A DNA stretch of 64,000 nucleotides, taken from the NCBI GenBank assembly GCA_949130485.1, contig OX422201.1, positions 5,291,127 through 5,355,126 of the forward strand, written 5' to 3'. A model generated the notes under the pieces. It searched no databases and was not told the DNA's origin. It saw only the letters and a program-made list of their open reading frames with translations. The translations under genes were made by a program, and so were the position numbers. How positions within the stretch are numbered: position 1 is the first letter of the stretch; each line of letters begins with the position of its first letter. This document shows, one piece after another, positions 46,701 to 57,200 of the stretch. This stretch comes from Agelas oroides (Eukaryota > Porifera > Demospongiae > Agelasida > Agelasidae).

Positions 46701-49700
46701 ATCCTCGAGAGGCAGCGTTACAGCCAACCTTTTACCTTATGGAAACTTTTTTTTGTACTTGTCACTAATTGTAGGGGACCCCTTTTTGCCTGCATTTGGC
46801 ACACAGCTACACCACACAGACCCTGCCTGTTGCCCTCCGGAAGTGGAGATATAGTATACTAAGCCAGGCCTCATGCAAACCACAGTCGGTGTCTAGGAAG
46901 ATCCTAACTAGTCTTATAGCACTGTCATTGTTGACAGCTTGTTTCACACATTTAGGTATTGGAGTCGGTGAAGGTGGTGAGGGAGATGGACAGGGACACA
47001 CTGATCAATGTGGCCCGAACCTCGCTCCATACCAAAGTCAATGCTAAGGTGGCAGACATTCTAACAGAGGTGAGGGGGTCACTGTGTGTGTAGCCTTGTC
47101 CCAAGACCTGTTCTGACTTTGCATTGATGCCAATCCCTGTAAGTGAGCAAGAAATGAGAATGAGTTAGATTGCATGTGATCATGTGAATGGTGTCAGGTA
47201 GACATAGGGTTTGTGTGTGTGGCCTGGTGTATTTTGTATTGGGGCACACATCCTGGATTCACCTGCTGTCTGTCCGCTAGTCTACTAGTCTCATTCCCAG
47301 GTCCCTTGTAAGACCCCAGTAAGGGCTTACTGGGGGTCTGGGAGTCTGGGAGCAAGACGATCCAGCTACTTGATACCCCCTGGCCTTTCCCATTTCACTT
47401 CTGTAAAGTTGGTTAGACCTGAGATGGTTGTCACTCTGAGATTAAGTTTAGTGTGTGTGTGTGCAACAGGTGGTGGTGGACGCAGTGCTGGCTATCCGCA
47501 AGGGGCCCAAGGAACCCATTGACCTGCACATGGTGGAGATCATGCAGATGATGCACAAAACGGACACAGATACAAGGTCAGAGGTCAAAGTTTGTAGATG
47601 AAAGGTCACATGCTTTTGTGTTAGCATACTGATCATGATGTCTCTTCCCCCTTCCCCCTTCCCCCTTTCTCCTCCTATCCTTCTTCCTCTTTTTCTTTTC
47701 CCATCCCTCTTCCTCCCCCTCTCCCTCCCCCTCTCCATCTCTTCCCCACTCCGTCTCTCTCCCTCCCTCTTTCTGTTCTCCCTTTTCATCCGTCATAGAC
47801 TGGTGCGTGGTCTTGTGTTGGACCATGGGGCTCGACATCCAGACATGAAGAAGAGGGTGGAGAATGCCTATATCCTCACCTGCAATGTCTCTTTGGAGTA
47901 TGAGAAAAGGTATAGCCAATCAGAATTTCATTTTATGTGCAGTAGATGTGCATGGCTATGGAGACAGCTAGTGCTTTACAAATCATCTTACCTGGAAATA
48001 AAGATATGGTATGTTTGATGTTATGAAAGTGCAACTGGTACTGACATAGAGTGACTGCGACTGAGGCATTCAGTACCATATCTGTGCAGTGTGGTTGTAG
48101 CTCAACTGGTACTGACATAGAGTGACTGCGACTGAGGCATTCAGTACCATATCTGTGCAGTGTGGTTGTAGCTCAAGTGAGGACCCTGGGTTTGATTTCC
48201 GGTAGCTGCTGGCTTTTTACTCGCTTCTATTTTGCCTTATAACATCAAACAAGTCTTCAGGGAGACATTGTTAATTGTCTTTTACTCTTGCACTTCACCT
48301 TTATGTCCCCATGCTCCCCACCCTCACACTTCACACCCTCACACCCAAACTTCCCACAGCGAAGTTCACTCGGGGTTCTTCTACAAGTCAGCCACAGAAC
48401 GTGAGAAGTTGGTGGCAGCTGAGAGGAAGTTTGTTGACGACAAAGTCCAGCAGGTCATCGACCTCAAAAAGAAGGTGCACAGTTTGTGTTGCATGCTCAG
48501 GAGTGGGAAAAGGCAACATGTATCAATGGCCTCGTTCCAGGCCATCTGTAACTCCATTCCTGGAGCCTCATTCCAAAGCTATTAATTTTGTAACATTTTG
48601 TAGTTTTCCATTCCATTCTTGTAACTCTCACTGGTGTCCATTGTACTGTTACTTGGGAGTACCTGTGGTCGTTCAGGTGCCAGGTTTCTTGCCTTTGGAG
48701 CACCTCAAGTAATGTCACTGTTCTTCCTGTGCAGGTGTGCAATGGTACCAACAAAGGATTTGTGGTCATCAACCAAAAGGTGAGTTGAGGATGCTGTTGT
48801 ACCTAAACTGTAGGTTTAATGTTAGCCATTCCCTGCCCCTTCTTCCTCACCCCTCATTTCCTTCCCCCTTATTTCCTTTCCCTCATTTCCTTCCCCCTCA
48901 TTTCCTTCCCCTCATTTCCTTCCCCCTCATTTCCTTCCCCCTTATTCCCTCCCCTCCCACACACACACACATCAACACACCTTGCTCCTTCATGTATGTC
49001 CCCCTCTCTCTATTTTCTCTCACTCATGCCTAACAGGGTATTGACCCCATCTCACTAGACTTGCTGGCCAGGGAAGGAATAGTTGCCCTCCGTAGAGCTA
49101 AGAGGAGAAACATGGAGAGGTACGTACAGGCTTGTGCTTCTGTTGCTCAGATAGTGACACAGAGCCAGCCCTGGCACCCAGGCTGCACTGCTCTGTGGTG
49201 TTGATCATGCAAGCTGGAAACACCAGGAGCTTATGAGCAATGAAACCTTTAAAGGAGATAGTGTACGAGAAAGAGGTTTTAGGACCTTTCTTTTTTCTGT
49301 GGCGGCTCCTGTTCCGTGCCATAGTAGAATGGAAATACGTAAGTAATTTAAATGGAACCAGAGTAGCTTCTCTGCTTATAAGCCACTTGGATTGCTGTAG
49401 CATTGTGGGTTGCTTGGGGGGGAGGGTTGTGTATGAGATTGATATTATTGTCTGTCTGCAGCCAATGTATATCAGAGTGGGTGGGGCCTTAAGTCACATG
49501 ACCACATGATGTGGGTTGCTTGGGGGGAGGGTTGTGTATGAGATTGATATTATTGTCTGTCTGCAGCCAATGTATATCAGAGTGGGTGGGGCCTTAAGTC
49601 ACATGACCACATGATGTGGGTTGCTTGGGGGGAGGGTTGTGTATGAGATTGATATTATTGTCTGTCTGCAGCCAATGTATATCAGAGTGGGTGGGGCCTT

Positions 49701-52362
49701 AAGTCACATGACCACATAATGTTTATGTCTAGCTCACATGCTCTGCTGCCATGTCACATGTAAGATATCTGTGGATGGTTTTGAGTACTTGTCCTGTTTC
49801 TCTCTAGGCTGACTCTGGCGTGTGGGGGCACAGCGATGAATTCGTTTGATGACCTCCTGCCAGAGTACTTAGGAGAGGCTGGAGTGGTGTATGAGCATGT
49901 TCTGGTGAGTCAGTTGCAGTGGAGTGAAGGGTGGAGAGTAGGGAGGAGTGGTGGTCCTGTACGACTGTCAGAGTAGGGAGGAGTGGTAGTCCTGTATGAC
50001 TGTCTGAGTAGGGAGGAGTATGACTGTCTGAGTAGGGAGGAGTGGTAGTCCTGTGGACTGTCTGAGTAGGGAGGGTGGTAGTCCTGTATGACTGTCTGAG
50101 TAGGGAGGGTGGTAGTGTCTGAGTGACTTGTGTAAACCCTGAGTGTACCACATCATTGCAACCATGGGCTTTTTTAACAAACATCTACTGTGAATAGGTC
50201 ATTTTGTACAGATTGGGGACAAGAGTAATGATAAGACGTGGCTGCCTAAACAGCAGTGACTATAAACAGTGTGTTTCACACATCAACTACTGGGGTGCTT
50301 GCCTGATATCCATGTACTGACCTATACAAATTGGTTTGTTGGTATTGAAACCTCTAGTTTATACCATCCCCTCTCTCTCTCTCCTCTCAGGGTGAAGACA
50401 AGTACACTTTTATTGAGGAGATTAAGAACCCCCAGTCTGTCACCATTCTCATTAAAGGTATGGTTGTCTGTTGCTTAGCAACCATTGAGAACAACAAAGT
50501 ATGGGGGTGGAGGGAATATGGGGTATGCAGTGGTTACCATAGTAATTGCAATATTGGATGAGCCTAGAGGAGTCGTGTGATGGATATTTTCGTGTTAGTC
50601 GTGTGTCCCTTCCTTACACCTTTAATTCCTCTGACCACCTTCCAGGTCCTAACAAACACACAATGACACAGATCAACGATGCCATCCACGATGGTTTGAG
50701 AGCAGTGAAGAATGCACTGGAAGACGGGAGCGTGGTGCCAGGGGCAGGTGCATTCGAGGTTGCTGCACACGCTGCCCTCACGTCAGCAGAGTTCATGAAC
50801 AGTGTACAAGGCAGGGCAAAGTATGGTATTAAGGTGAGGTGTTGCACCAATCAGATTAGTGCTAGACAATCAGTTGATTGGGAACGTTGTTGACCTGTTT
50901 GCTTGTCGACCCTAGTTTCACAAATTTCACTACCATGAACTAGTTTCAAAGTCACATGTTAGCCAGGTTCTATGAGAATTTTGTAAAATAGACATGTAGT
51001 TGACTACAGTGGAATCCCTCTATAACGGGCGCCATTGGGAACCAACATTTTGTCCCTTCTAGCAAAGTGTCCCTAACTCACGGGCTTCAGTATAATATTT
51101 CCGGTAGGCGTGGTACTGCGTAATCGCGCTGTTGACCACAACGTGGCTACGTTTTCAGAGCTTTCCTTTGCTGTACGCTGGCAGGGAAGGCTAAGCAGAG
51201 GCTAGTACTACGAGTAACAGCACTAATCTAATGTCAAGTTGTTAACTACAGCAGCGATGGTGGACAATTTTGCTGAAAAGGTCGACGAGTGTCCACTAAA
51301 TCGGGTCGTTGAGTATTTTTTGCGTACAATTGGGACTGCAAAAACTGTCCATTATACGGAGTAGCGGGGTGTCCGCTATTCAGGGGTTGTTTAAGTATTG
51401 TAGTGAATGGAAGGACAGTCGGGACTTTCAGAATTGTCCGTTATATCGTGGGTGTCCGCTGTTGAGGGGTGTCTGTTAAGCATGGGTTCCACTGTAATCG
51501 TATGTGTTAGAAACTGATTAGTTGATTACGAAAGGTTACAACAAACCTTGTACCAAGTTGGGCAAGGTAAAAGGAGCTCCTGGTTTATAGTGTTTGCACA
51601 GTCATGTTAAAGGCACATGTGGTAGAATGAGGGTGTGGCTGACTCAACAATCAATGGTTCACATAATCAGAATCTTTCTCACTGTGTGTTGTGTTGCAGG
51701 CGTTTGCAGAAGCATTGATGGTCATCCCAAAGGTCTTGGCGCAGAACTCAGGGTTTGATCCGCAGGACACTACCATCAAGCTCCAGGTTGGTCACAGGGA
51801 GGGGGAGGGTATAGCTAGATATACAGAGAATTTTCATTGCTGCATGATGGTGGTTGGTTGTCCTTTCAGGAGGAATTTGTTCGCTCTGGACAGCCAGTTG
51901 GTCTGGATCTGTCAACTGGTAAGTAATATAACACCAGTCAGTAACACATCAATCCGTGATGTAGCTTTAGTGTCAATTGCATGTTAAGTGTAATGTTTTA
52001 ATATCTGTAGTAGTTAAGGGGTTAATTAATGTAAGATATTCTACGGGTGTACGGGACTGCCCATGGTGCTAATGTTGTGTTTATGGTATGGCAGGTGAAG
52101 CACTTGTTCCTGCTGACGAGGGAATCTGGGACAACTATCGGGTCAAGAAACAACTGTTACACTCCTGGTGAGTGGAAGGACAAAGAGTCACCCAGACAGT
52201 AGGGCTGGCTTCGATGCCATTGGGTTAGCAATTTTCCATTCTTTTCTCTCATTCTGTCCCTCTTTCTTATTCCCTCCTCCCCTCTATAGCACCACCATTG
52301 CAGCAAACTTGCTGTTAGTTGACGAGATCATGAAGGCCGGCATGTCCTCACTAAAGGGATGA
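43766..52362 (+). CDS. CCT6: T-complex protein 1 subunit zeta (CCT6)
   Basis: Zeta subunit of the cytosolic TRiC/CCT chaperonin, which folds actin, tubulin and others with ATP. Eighteen exons: 43766-43902, 44022-44085, 44535-44585, 46226-46309, 46384-46443, 46956-47069, 47470-47576, 47799-47909, 48360-48474, 48735-48779, 49037-49119, 49808-49904, 50391-50457, 50646-50833, 51700-51786, 51870-51918, 52095-52167 and 52290-52362. Every junction keeps phase; the product is 534 aa (human CCT6A 531). Chaperonin motifs are intact: [28 protein letters not shown], the ATPase loop [32 protein letters not shown] and GLDLSTGE. It ends KAGMSSLKG. Introns carry several minisatellites, including one built from the intron 3 acceptor, and a Tigger-like MITE. 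Confidence 0.98.
44966..46225. repeat. 72-76-bp tandem repeat in CCT6 intron 3, about 17 copies
   Basis: Each unit runs GATGATATTCAGCATGCC ... TATCTTGTCACACTAG. The last unit abuts exon 4, which starts GATGATATTACTGG. Every unit therefore contains a copy of the intron's acceptor (TCACACTAG) and of the first nine exon bases. Units differ by single bases and by 2-bp indels; blocks of units are repeated (45020-45300 resembles 45690-45970), showing multi-unit duplication. Confidence 0.97.
47638..47775. repeat. Pyrimidine-rich tract in CCT6 intron 7
   Basis: A CCCTTTCTC-type tract lies directly before the exon 8 acceptor and merges with its polypyrimidine tract. Confidence 0.85.
48031..48174. repeat. 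72-bp tandem duplication in CCT6 intron 8
   Basis: CAACTGGTACTGACATAGAG and what follows occurs at about 48031 and 48103. Two copies only. Confidence 0.9.
48842..48960. repeat. CCTCATTTCCTTCCC-type tandem repeat in CCT6 intron 10
   Basis: Short 15-16-bp units of C, T and A in the intron before exon 11. Confidence 0.9.
49407..49722. repeat. 107-bp tandem repeat in CCT6 intron 11, three copies
   Basis: Near-identical units starting GGGTTGCTTGGGGGG. Each contains TTGTCTGTCTGCAG, a plausible 3' splice acceptor, on the sense strand of CCT6. Confidence 0.96.
49910..50125. repeat. Irregular 30-37-bp tandem repeat in CCT6 intron 12
   Basis: GTAGGGAGGAGTGGTAGTCC and CTGTATGACTGTCTGA modules recur about seven times with indels. 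Confidence 0.9.
51007..51494. mobile_element. Tigger/pogo-like MITE, copy 2, in CCT6 intron 14
   Basis: CAGTGGAATCCC to GGGTTCCACTG with TA on both sides. The interior matches 17622-18101 in the opposite orientation, including the TGTCCACTA and GTCCGCTATTCAGGGG stretches. No transposase. Confidence 0.9.
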
Positions 52363-53124
52363 GGGAGAGTCCATCTAGGGACGTATCTAGCTGATAATGT
52401 ATTTATGCTTTCACGCTGACATACCGGTGACAGAGTTCTGCTCTTGTTTGTGAAGTGTATAGTATCTTGTGTGTTGACTATGGGAGTTCAAAAGTGTCAT
52501 ATTTTAATCAATGGAGCATACTCTGATCTAAACCTGACTGGCCCAACCTCAAAATTTATTTAGTTTTGCAAATGTGCGTTTTCCTTCCTCCAAAGTATGC
52601 TTAGCTATTAGCCTCATCCCTAGGCCCATTTTTCGAACGGCCCTGGGGACAAACAGGAATTAGAGAGGTGAAGAGGTAAGACTAACACATGAAGGATGGT
52701 ACCACTGTCTTGACTTACTGTGGAATGAAGTTGCGTGTGTAGGCACATTATACAGCATACAACATAGCGTGTGTTCTGTACCATACCTGACTGCATTTCC
52801 TGCATGATAGCAGTCTCCATCTCCCCGCCACCCCAGTACATGCAGCTGATGAGGTATTGGCCAAAATGTAAGTGGGTCACATCTAGGCCTGCCTTTTTTC
52901 CAAGGAGGTGTGGCACTGGTTAATGCATAGCTGTAGCAGTTAGTTAGGTTGGGAGCCTTGCCACTGTGAGGAACTTCACCATTGCATATTGCAGAAGATT
53001 ATGGTAATAAGCAAAAAGTTCATGTGGAACAGCAAAAACATTTCATAAGGATGATAAAAACTACAGTGAACAGTTTACAAATGCACTCAGTTACATGTAT
53101 GTTGTTCTGTAGAGCTCGTATTTA
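52363..53124. other. Tail-to-tail spacer of CCT6 and the two-pore channel
   Basis: Contains a TAGCCTCATCCCTAGG half-end near 52611. A minus-strand stretch at 52790-52915 reads HFGQYLISCMYWGGGEMETA and is followed by a GTATGG donor-like site; I do not recognise it and cannot support it as an exon. Confidence 0.4.
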
Positions 53125-54228
53125 CTACTCGAATATGTATTCCAGTACTTTCTTGACTTTGTTCCACAACCATCTCCACCAAGGTTGCCATGGTAACCTC
53201 CTGCCTCCCTCTTGTAGCTCTCTCTCTTGATCCTCAATCCAGTTCTATACAAGAATAGGGGGAGGGAAGGAGGGAGAAGGGAAGGAGGGAGGAAGGAGGG
53301 AGGAAGGAAGGGGAGGGAATGAGGGAGGGAGGGAGGGAGGAAGGAAGGGGAGAGAATGAGGGAGGGTGGGAGTGAGGGGGAGGGAGGAAGGAAGGAGGAA
53401 GGAAGGGGAGGGAATGAGGGAGGGTGGGAGTGGAGGGGATGAGTATATGTGGGAACTACTATAATATCCCCCACCAAGCCCATCCCCTTTCCTGTAACCA
53501 GAAGCATGCTAAGATAACAGTTTTTGTACATGAGATGGCTTTTCGGTAAATCTCTTTGCTTGGATTAGGTGTACAGGTCTTGCCTGGGGACAAGGCTATT
53601 GTATACAACTATTTCACCTGTAACACGACTCACTTTAAGCTCAGCTCTGTACATGAGCAGGTATATGTCATCTTTGGTTGTTAGCCGCTGGCCATGATAA
53701 ATGAGTCCACCCTGCAAAGAAGAAGTAATTTGTGAGAATGGTCCGAGAAAACCTCCGTACTGCAGTATACTGGATGTGATTATAAGAAGAGGCTACTTAA
53801 ACATCCCAAATGAGGGTAGCTGGAGGTCACTTCAGTAAACTACATAAACATCCCAAATGAGGGTATAGCTGGAGGTCACTTCAGTAAACTACATAAACAT
53901 CCCAAATGAGGGTATAGCTGGAGGTCACTTCAGTAAACTAACTACTCACTTGGTGGATAGTCAAGAGTACCAGTATTTTCAGCCTCATTCCCAGGCTGCA
54001 CGTGTGGCCTGGGAACGAGGCTATGGTATACATAATTACCTACCATCTATACCCTAGCTGTACATGTACATACTGGTGAGTGGTCCAGGTCAACTCTCTT
54101 CAACTGTCGTATGAAGTAGTTGAAGCCCTTCCTGTGTCTGGTCTCACTCATGTACGTCATCTCGTACTTGAGCTTGTTCATGTCGGGTTCCTGTAGTGCC
54201 ACTTCCACCCTCTTCTTGCGATCGCTTG

Positions 54229-54278
<50 letters not shown>

Positions 54279-57200
54279 CGAGGAGGGAGAAAGAAATGAA
54301 AGGGAGTAGGTACATGTATGTATAATGTGCTTATAACCATGTGTAAGGTATTTAAGCTAACTTAAGGAGTGGGTGTACATGTCATGCATGTGTTTACCTT
54401 CCATGCATTCACAGTATGATGTGTAAGGGTGTTTACCTTCCATGCATTCACTGTGTAAGGGTGTTTATCACATGTCATGCATGTGTTTACCTTCCATGCA
54501 TTCACTGTGTAAGGGTGTTTATCACATGTCATGCATGTGTTTACCTTCCATGCATTCACTGTGTAAGGGTGTTTATCACATGTCATGCATGTGTTTACCT
54601 TCCATGCATTCACAGTATGATGTGTAAGGGTGTTTATCACAGTGCCTCCTTTTCTCTGTGGCCTGGATCCTGAACACAAATGCCTCCACGATGAATGCAA
54701 TGACCACTTGCAGCACCAACTGAAAACGGCAACAAGTCAGCTTGATACTCAACTATTGCCTTGAAAAGCTACATATATAGACTCCTTTCTGAGCATTCGG
54801 TTCCTATGGTAATACATCATATTGGAGGTCGAGTACTAACTATAGAGGTCAGTACTCATGCTGATGTGGGTGACATGAACATGCATTGTACAGTAGGTCA
54901 GTACTCATGCTGATGTGGGTGACATGAACATGCATTGTACAGCAATTTTTGGAAAGCCAGACAGGCAGTATACGCAAGTTATTGACATTTTTCACTGAAC
55001 TTCTCACTGAGTTTCATGTATGTCCCTTGACCTCCAATATGACGTAATACCATGGGAGCCGAATGCTCAGAAAGGGGTCTATAGAGTTCGCACACTCACA
55101 ACCTCATTTGCCCGTGCTCTTTCATACATGCATGAACAAGGCTTATAGAGTCAGTAGTCATGGAAACGAGGACAGTGGAATCAGGCCTGCATGGGAATGA
55201 GGCTAGTGGAACCAGGCCTGGGAACGAGGACAGTGGAATCAGGCCTGCATGGGAATGAGGCTAGTGGAACCAGGTCTGGGAATGAGGCTAGTGGAACCAG
55301 ACCTGGGAATGAGACTAGTGGACCAGATCTGGGAACGAGGATAGTGGAATCAGGCCTGGGAATGAGGCTAGGCTAGTTGGTAGCCTTGCCACTCACCAAT
55401 GTAACGACATAAAAGGCCATGAAGTAGATCCGAGTCAGCCCATCAGTTCCAAATTGTTGAAATGCAGAAGCAAATCCTTCCTACAAGAGAAGATACAAAG
55501 TACTGGTAGTATAGGCAGTTGAGCTGGAATAGCATGGATCATTTTAGTGTAACATGTTACACTGTAAGCGCTGGGTGCATGAGACTATTACAAGACTACC
55601 TCTTCCCCTTCACCCTCCCCTTTCTTTCCTTCTCTCCTCTTCCCCTCCGCCCTCCCCTTTCTTTCCTTCTCTCCTCTTCCCCTCCGCCCTCCCCTTTCTT
55701 TCCTTCCCTCCTCTTCCCCTCCTCCCTCTCCTACCCCCTCACTTTCCCTCACAATGCCTACCATGATGATGTACCAGTTATTGACCACCATCAGGATAAA
55801 CAGGGTCACTGAAAGAAGAGGGAGAGAGAAATGACGCCATAGGTCCATAAAGGAAAAATTGTGTTTACAATATTTTTTTGCCTCTCTCAAAGTTACATTT
55901 TCAGACCTCTCACCGTAGCTACGCAGAATGTTGTTGAAGTTGTTGAGATAATAGACGTCAGCTGTGTCTTCATTTGTCGCGTTCCCACTGAAGTACACAC
56001 CAACCCCATACCAACTTGTGTTGCTGGTAAGAGAAGAGGTAGAAAGGAAAGAGAGAGGAGAGATTGAGGGACAGTTGGAAGATGAAGAAGGAGGAGAGGC
56101 ATATGTATATATCGCTGTCAACTGACATCAGGGGTTCACAAATAAATCAGTTGGGTTTACTGCATTTCCTCAATCAGATGCCGCACTAGAATAGTAGCCG
56201 CACAATCGGAAGCTCTGAGCCAAATAAACGCTGCTCTCTAATAGTAGCCATGGCTAGCATACGAACATGTGTACTAATACAGTTGCTGACATTGGTCACC
56301 AGGCTATAGCACAAGGCTGTTTGTTTTCTACGACTTGTTTTGACTGCCAGCGTCCATCAGTTGTCACACAGTGGTTAGCTGCAGAGAAGTTGACGACTTG
56401 TTTTGACTGCCAGCGTCCATCAGTTGTCACACAGTGGTTAGCTGCAGAGAAGTTGACGACTTGTTTTGACTACCACCGTCCATCAGTTGTCACACAGTGG
56501 TTAGCTGCAGAGAAGTTGAGTGTCTCCCAAGCAGCGCAAATGGCTCTGTAGCCTAGGCTTTGCTGTATTGCCCGTACATATATATGTTAGCCTGCCTTCA
56601 CTGATGTCTGCAGGCTTTCCAAAGAAATAGACACTGCCCTCAGATAGTAGGTGTGGTGTCTGATCAAGCATTAATAATGATACAGATGTTTAAACACTCA
56701 CCAGCACCCCTCGTAGACTTTAAATTGGAAGATCTCCATTCCAATTATGGCGAAGGAGTAGTAGATCACGAGTATAACACACCCAATGCTAAGTGAGAGA
56801 AGGAGGGCAAGCCAGGGGGGAAGAGAGGAGGAGGGAGAAGAGAGGAGGAGGGAGAAGGAGGGAGAAGGAAGGAGGAGGGGAGGAGGGAGAAGGAAGGAGG
56901 AGGGAGGAGGAGGAGGAGGGAGGAGGAAGGAGTAGGGAAGAGGAGGAAGAAGGGAGGAGGAAGGAGGGGGAGGGAGAAGGAGGGAGGAGGAGGGAAGGGA
57001 AAAGGAGAAAAAGCTGGATGAACTACATGCTGGGCAGATGTGGATCAGTGATGTGATGCATGGTTTAAATTATTGACATCAAGTTAACCGTCTGCTCCTT
57101 TCAGTTGTACACAAGCTTGCAGCACTATAAGTGGGGGAAGGAATGCTAAAGTTCATCATGTGGTGATACACCTGAACATTGATCTCAAAGGTGGAAAATT

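Noticed and set aside
47448-47919. Charged minus-strand frames ([10 protein letters not shown] type)
   Set aside because: They are translations of a pyrimidine tract and of the antisense of CCT6 exons 7 and 8.
48150-48215. TAGCTCAAGTGAGG followed by GGGTTTGATTTCC, resembling tRNA A and B boxes
   Set aside because: The spacing is too short for a tRNA and no stems pair. At most it is a decayed SINE fragment.
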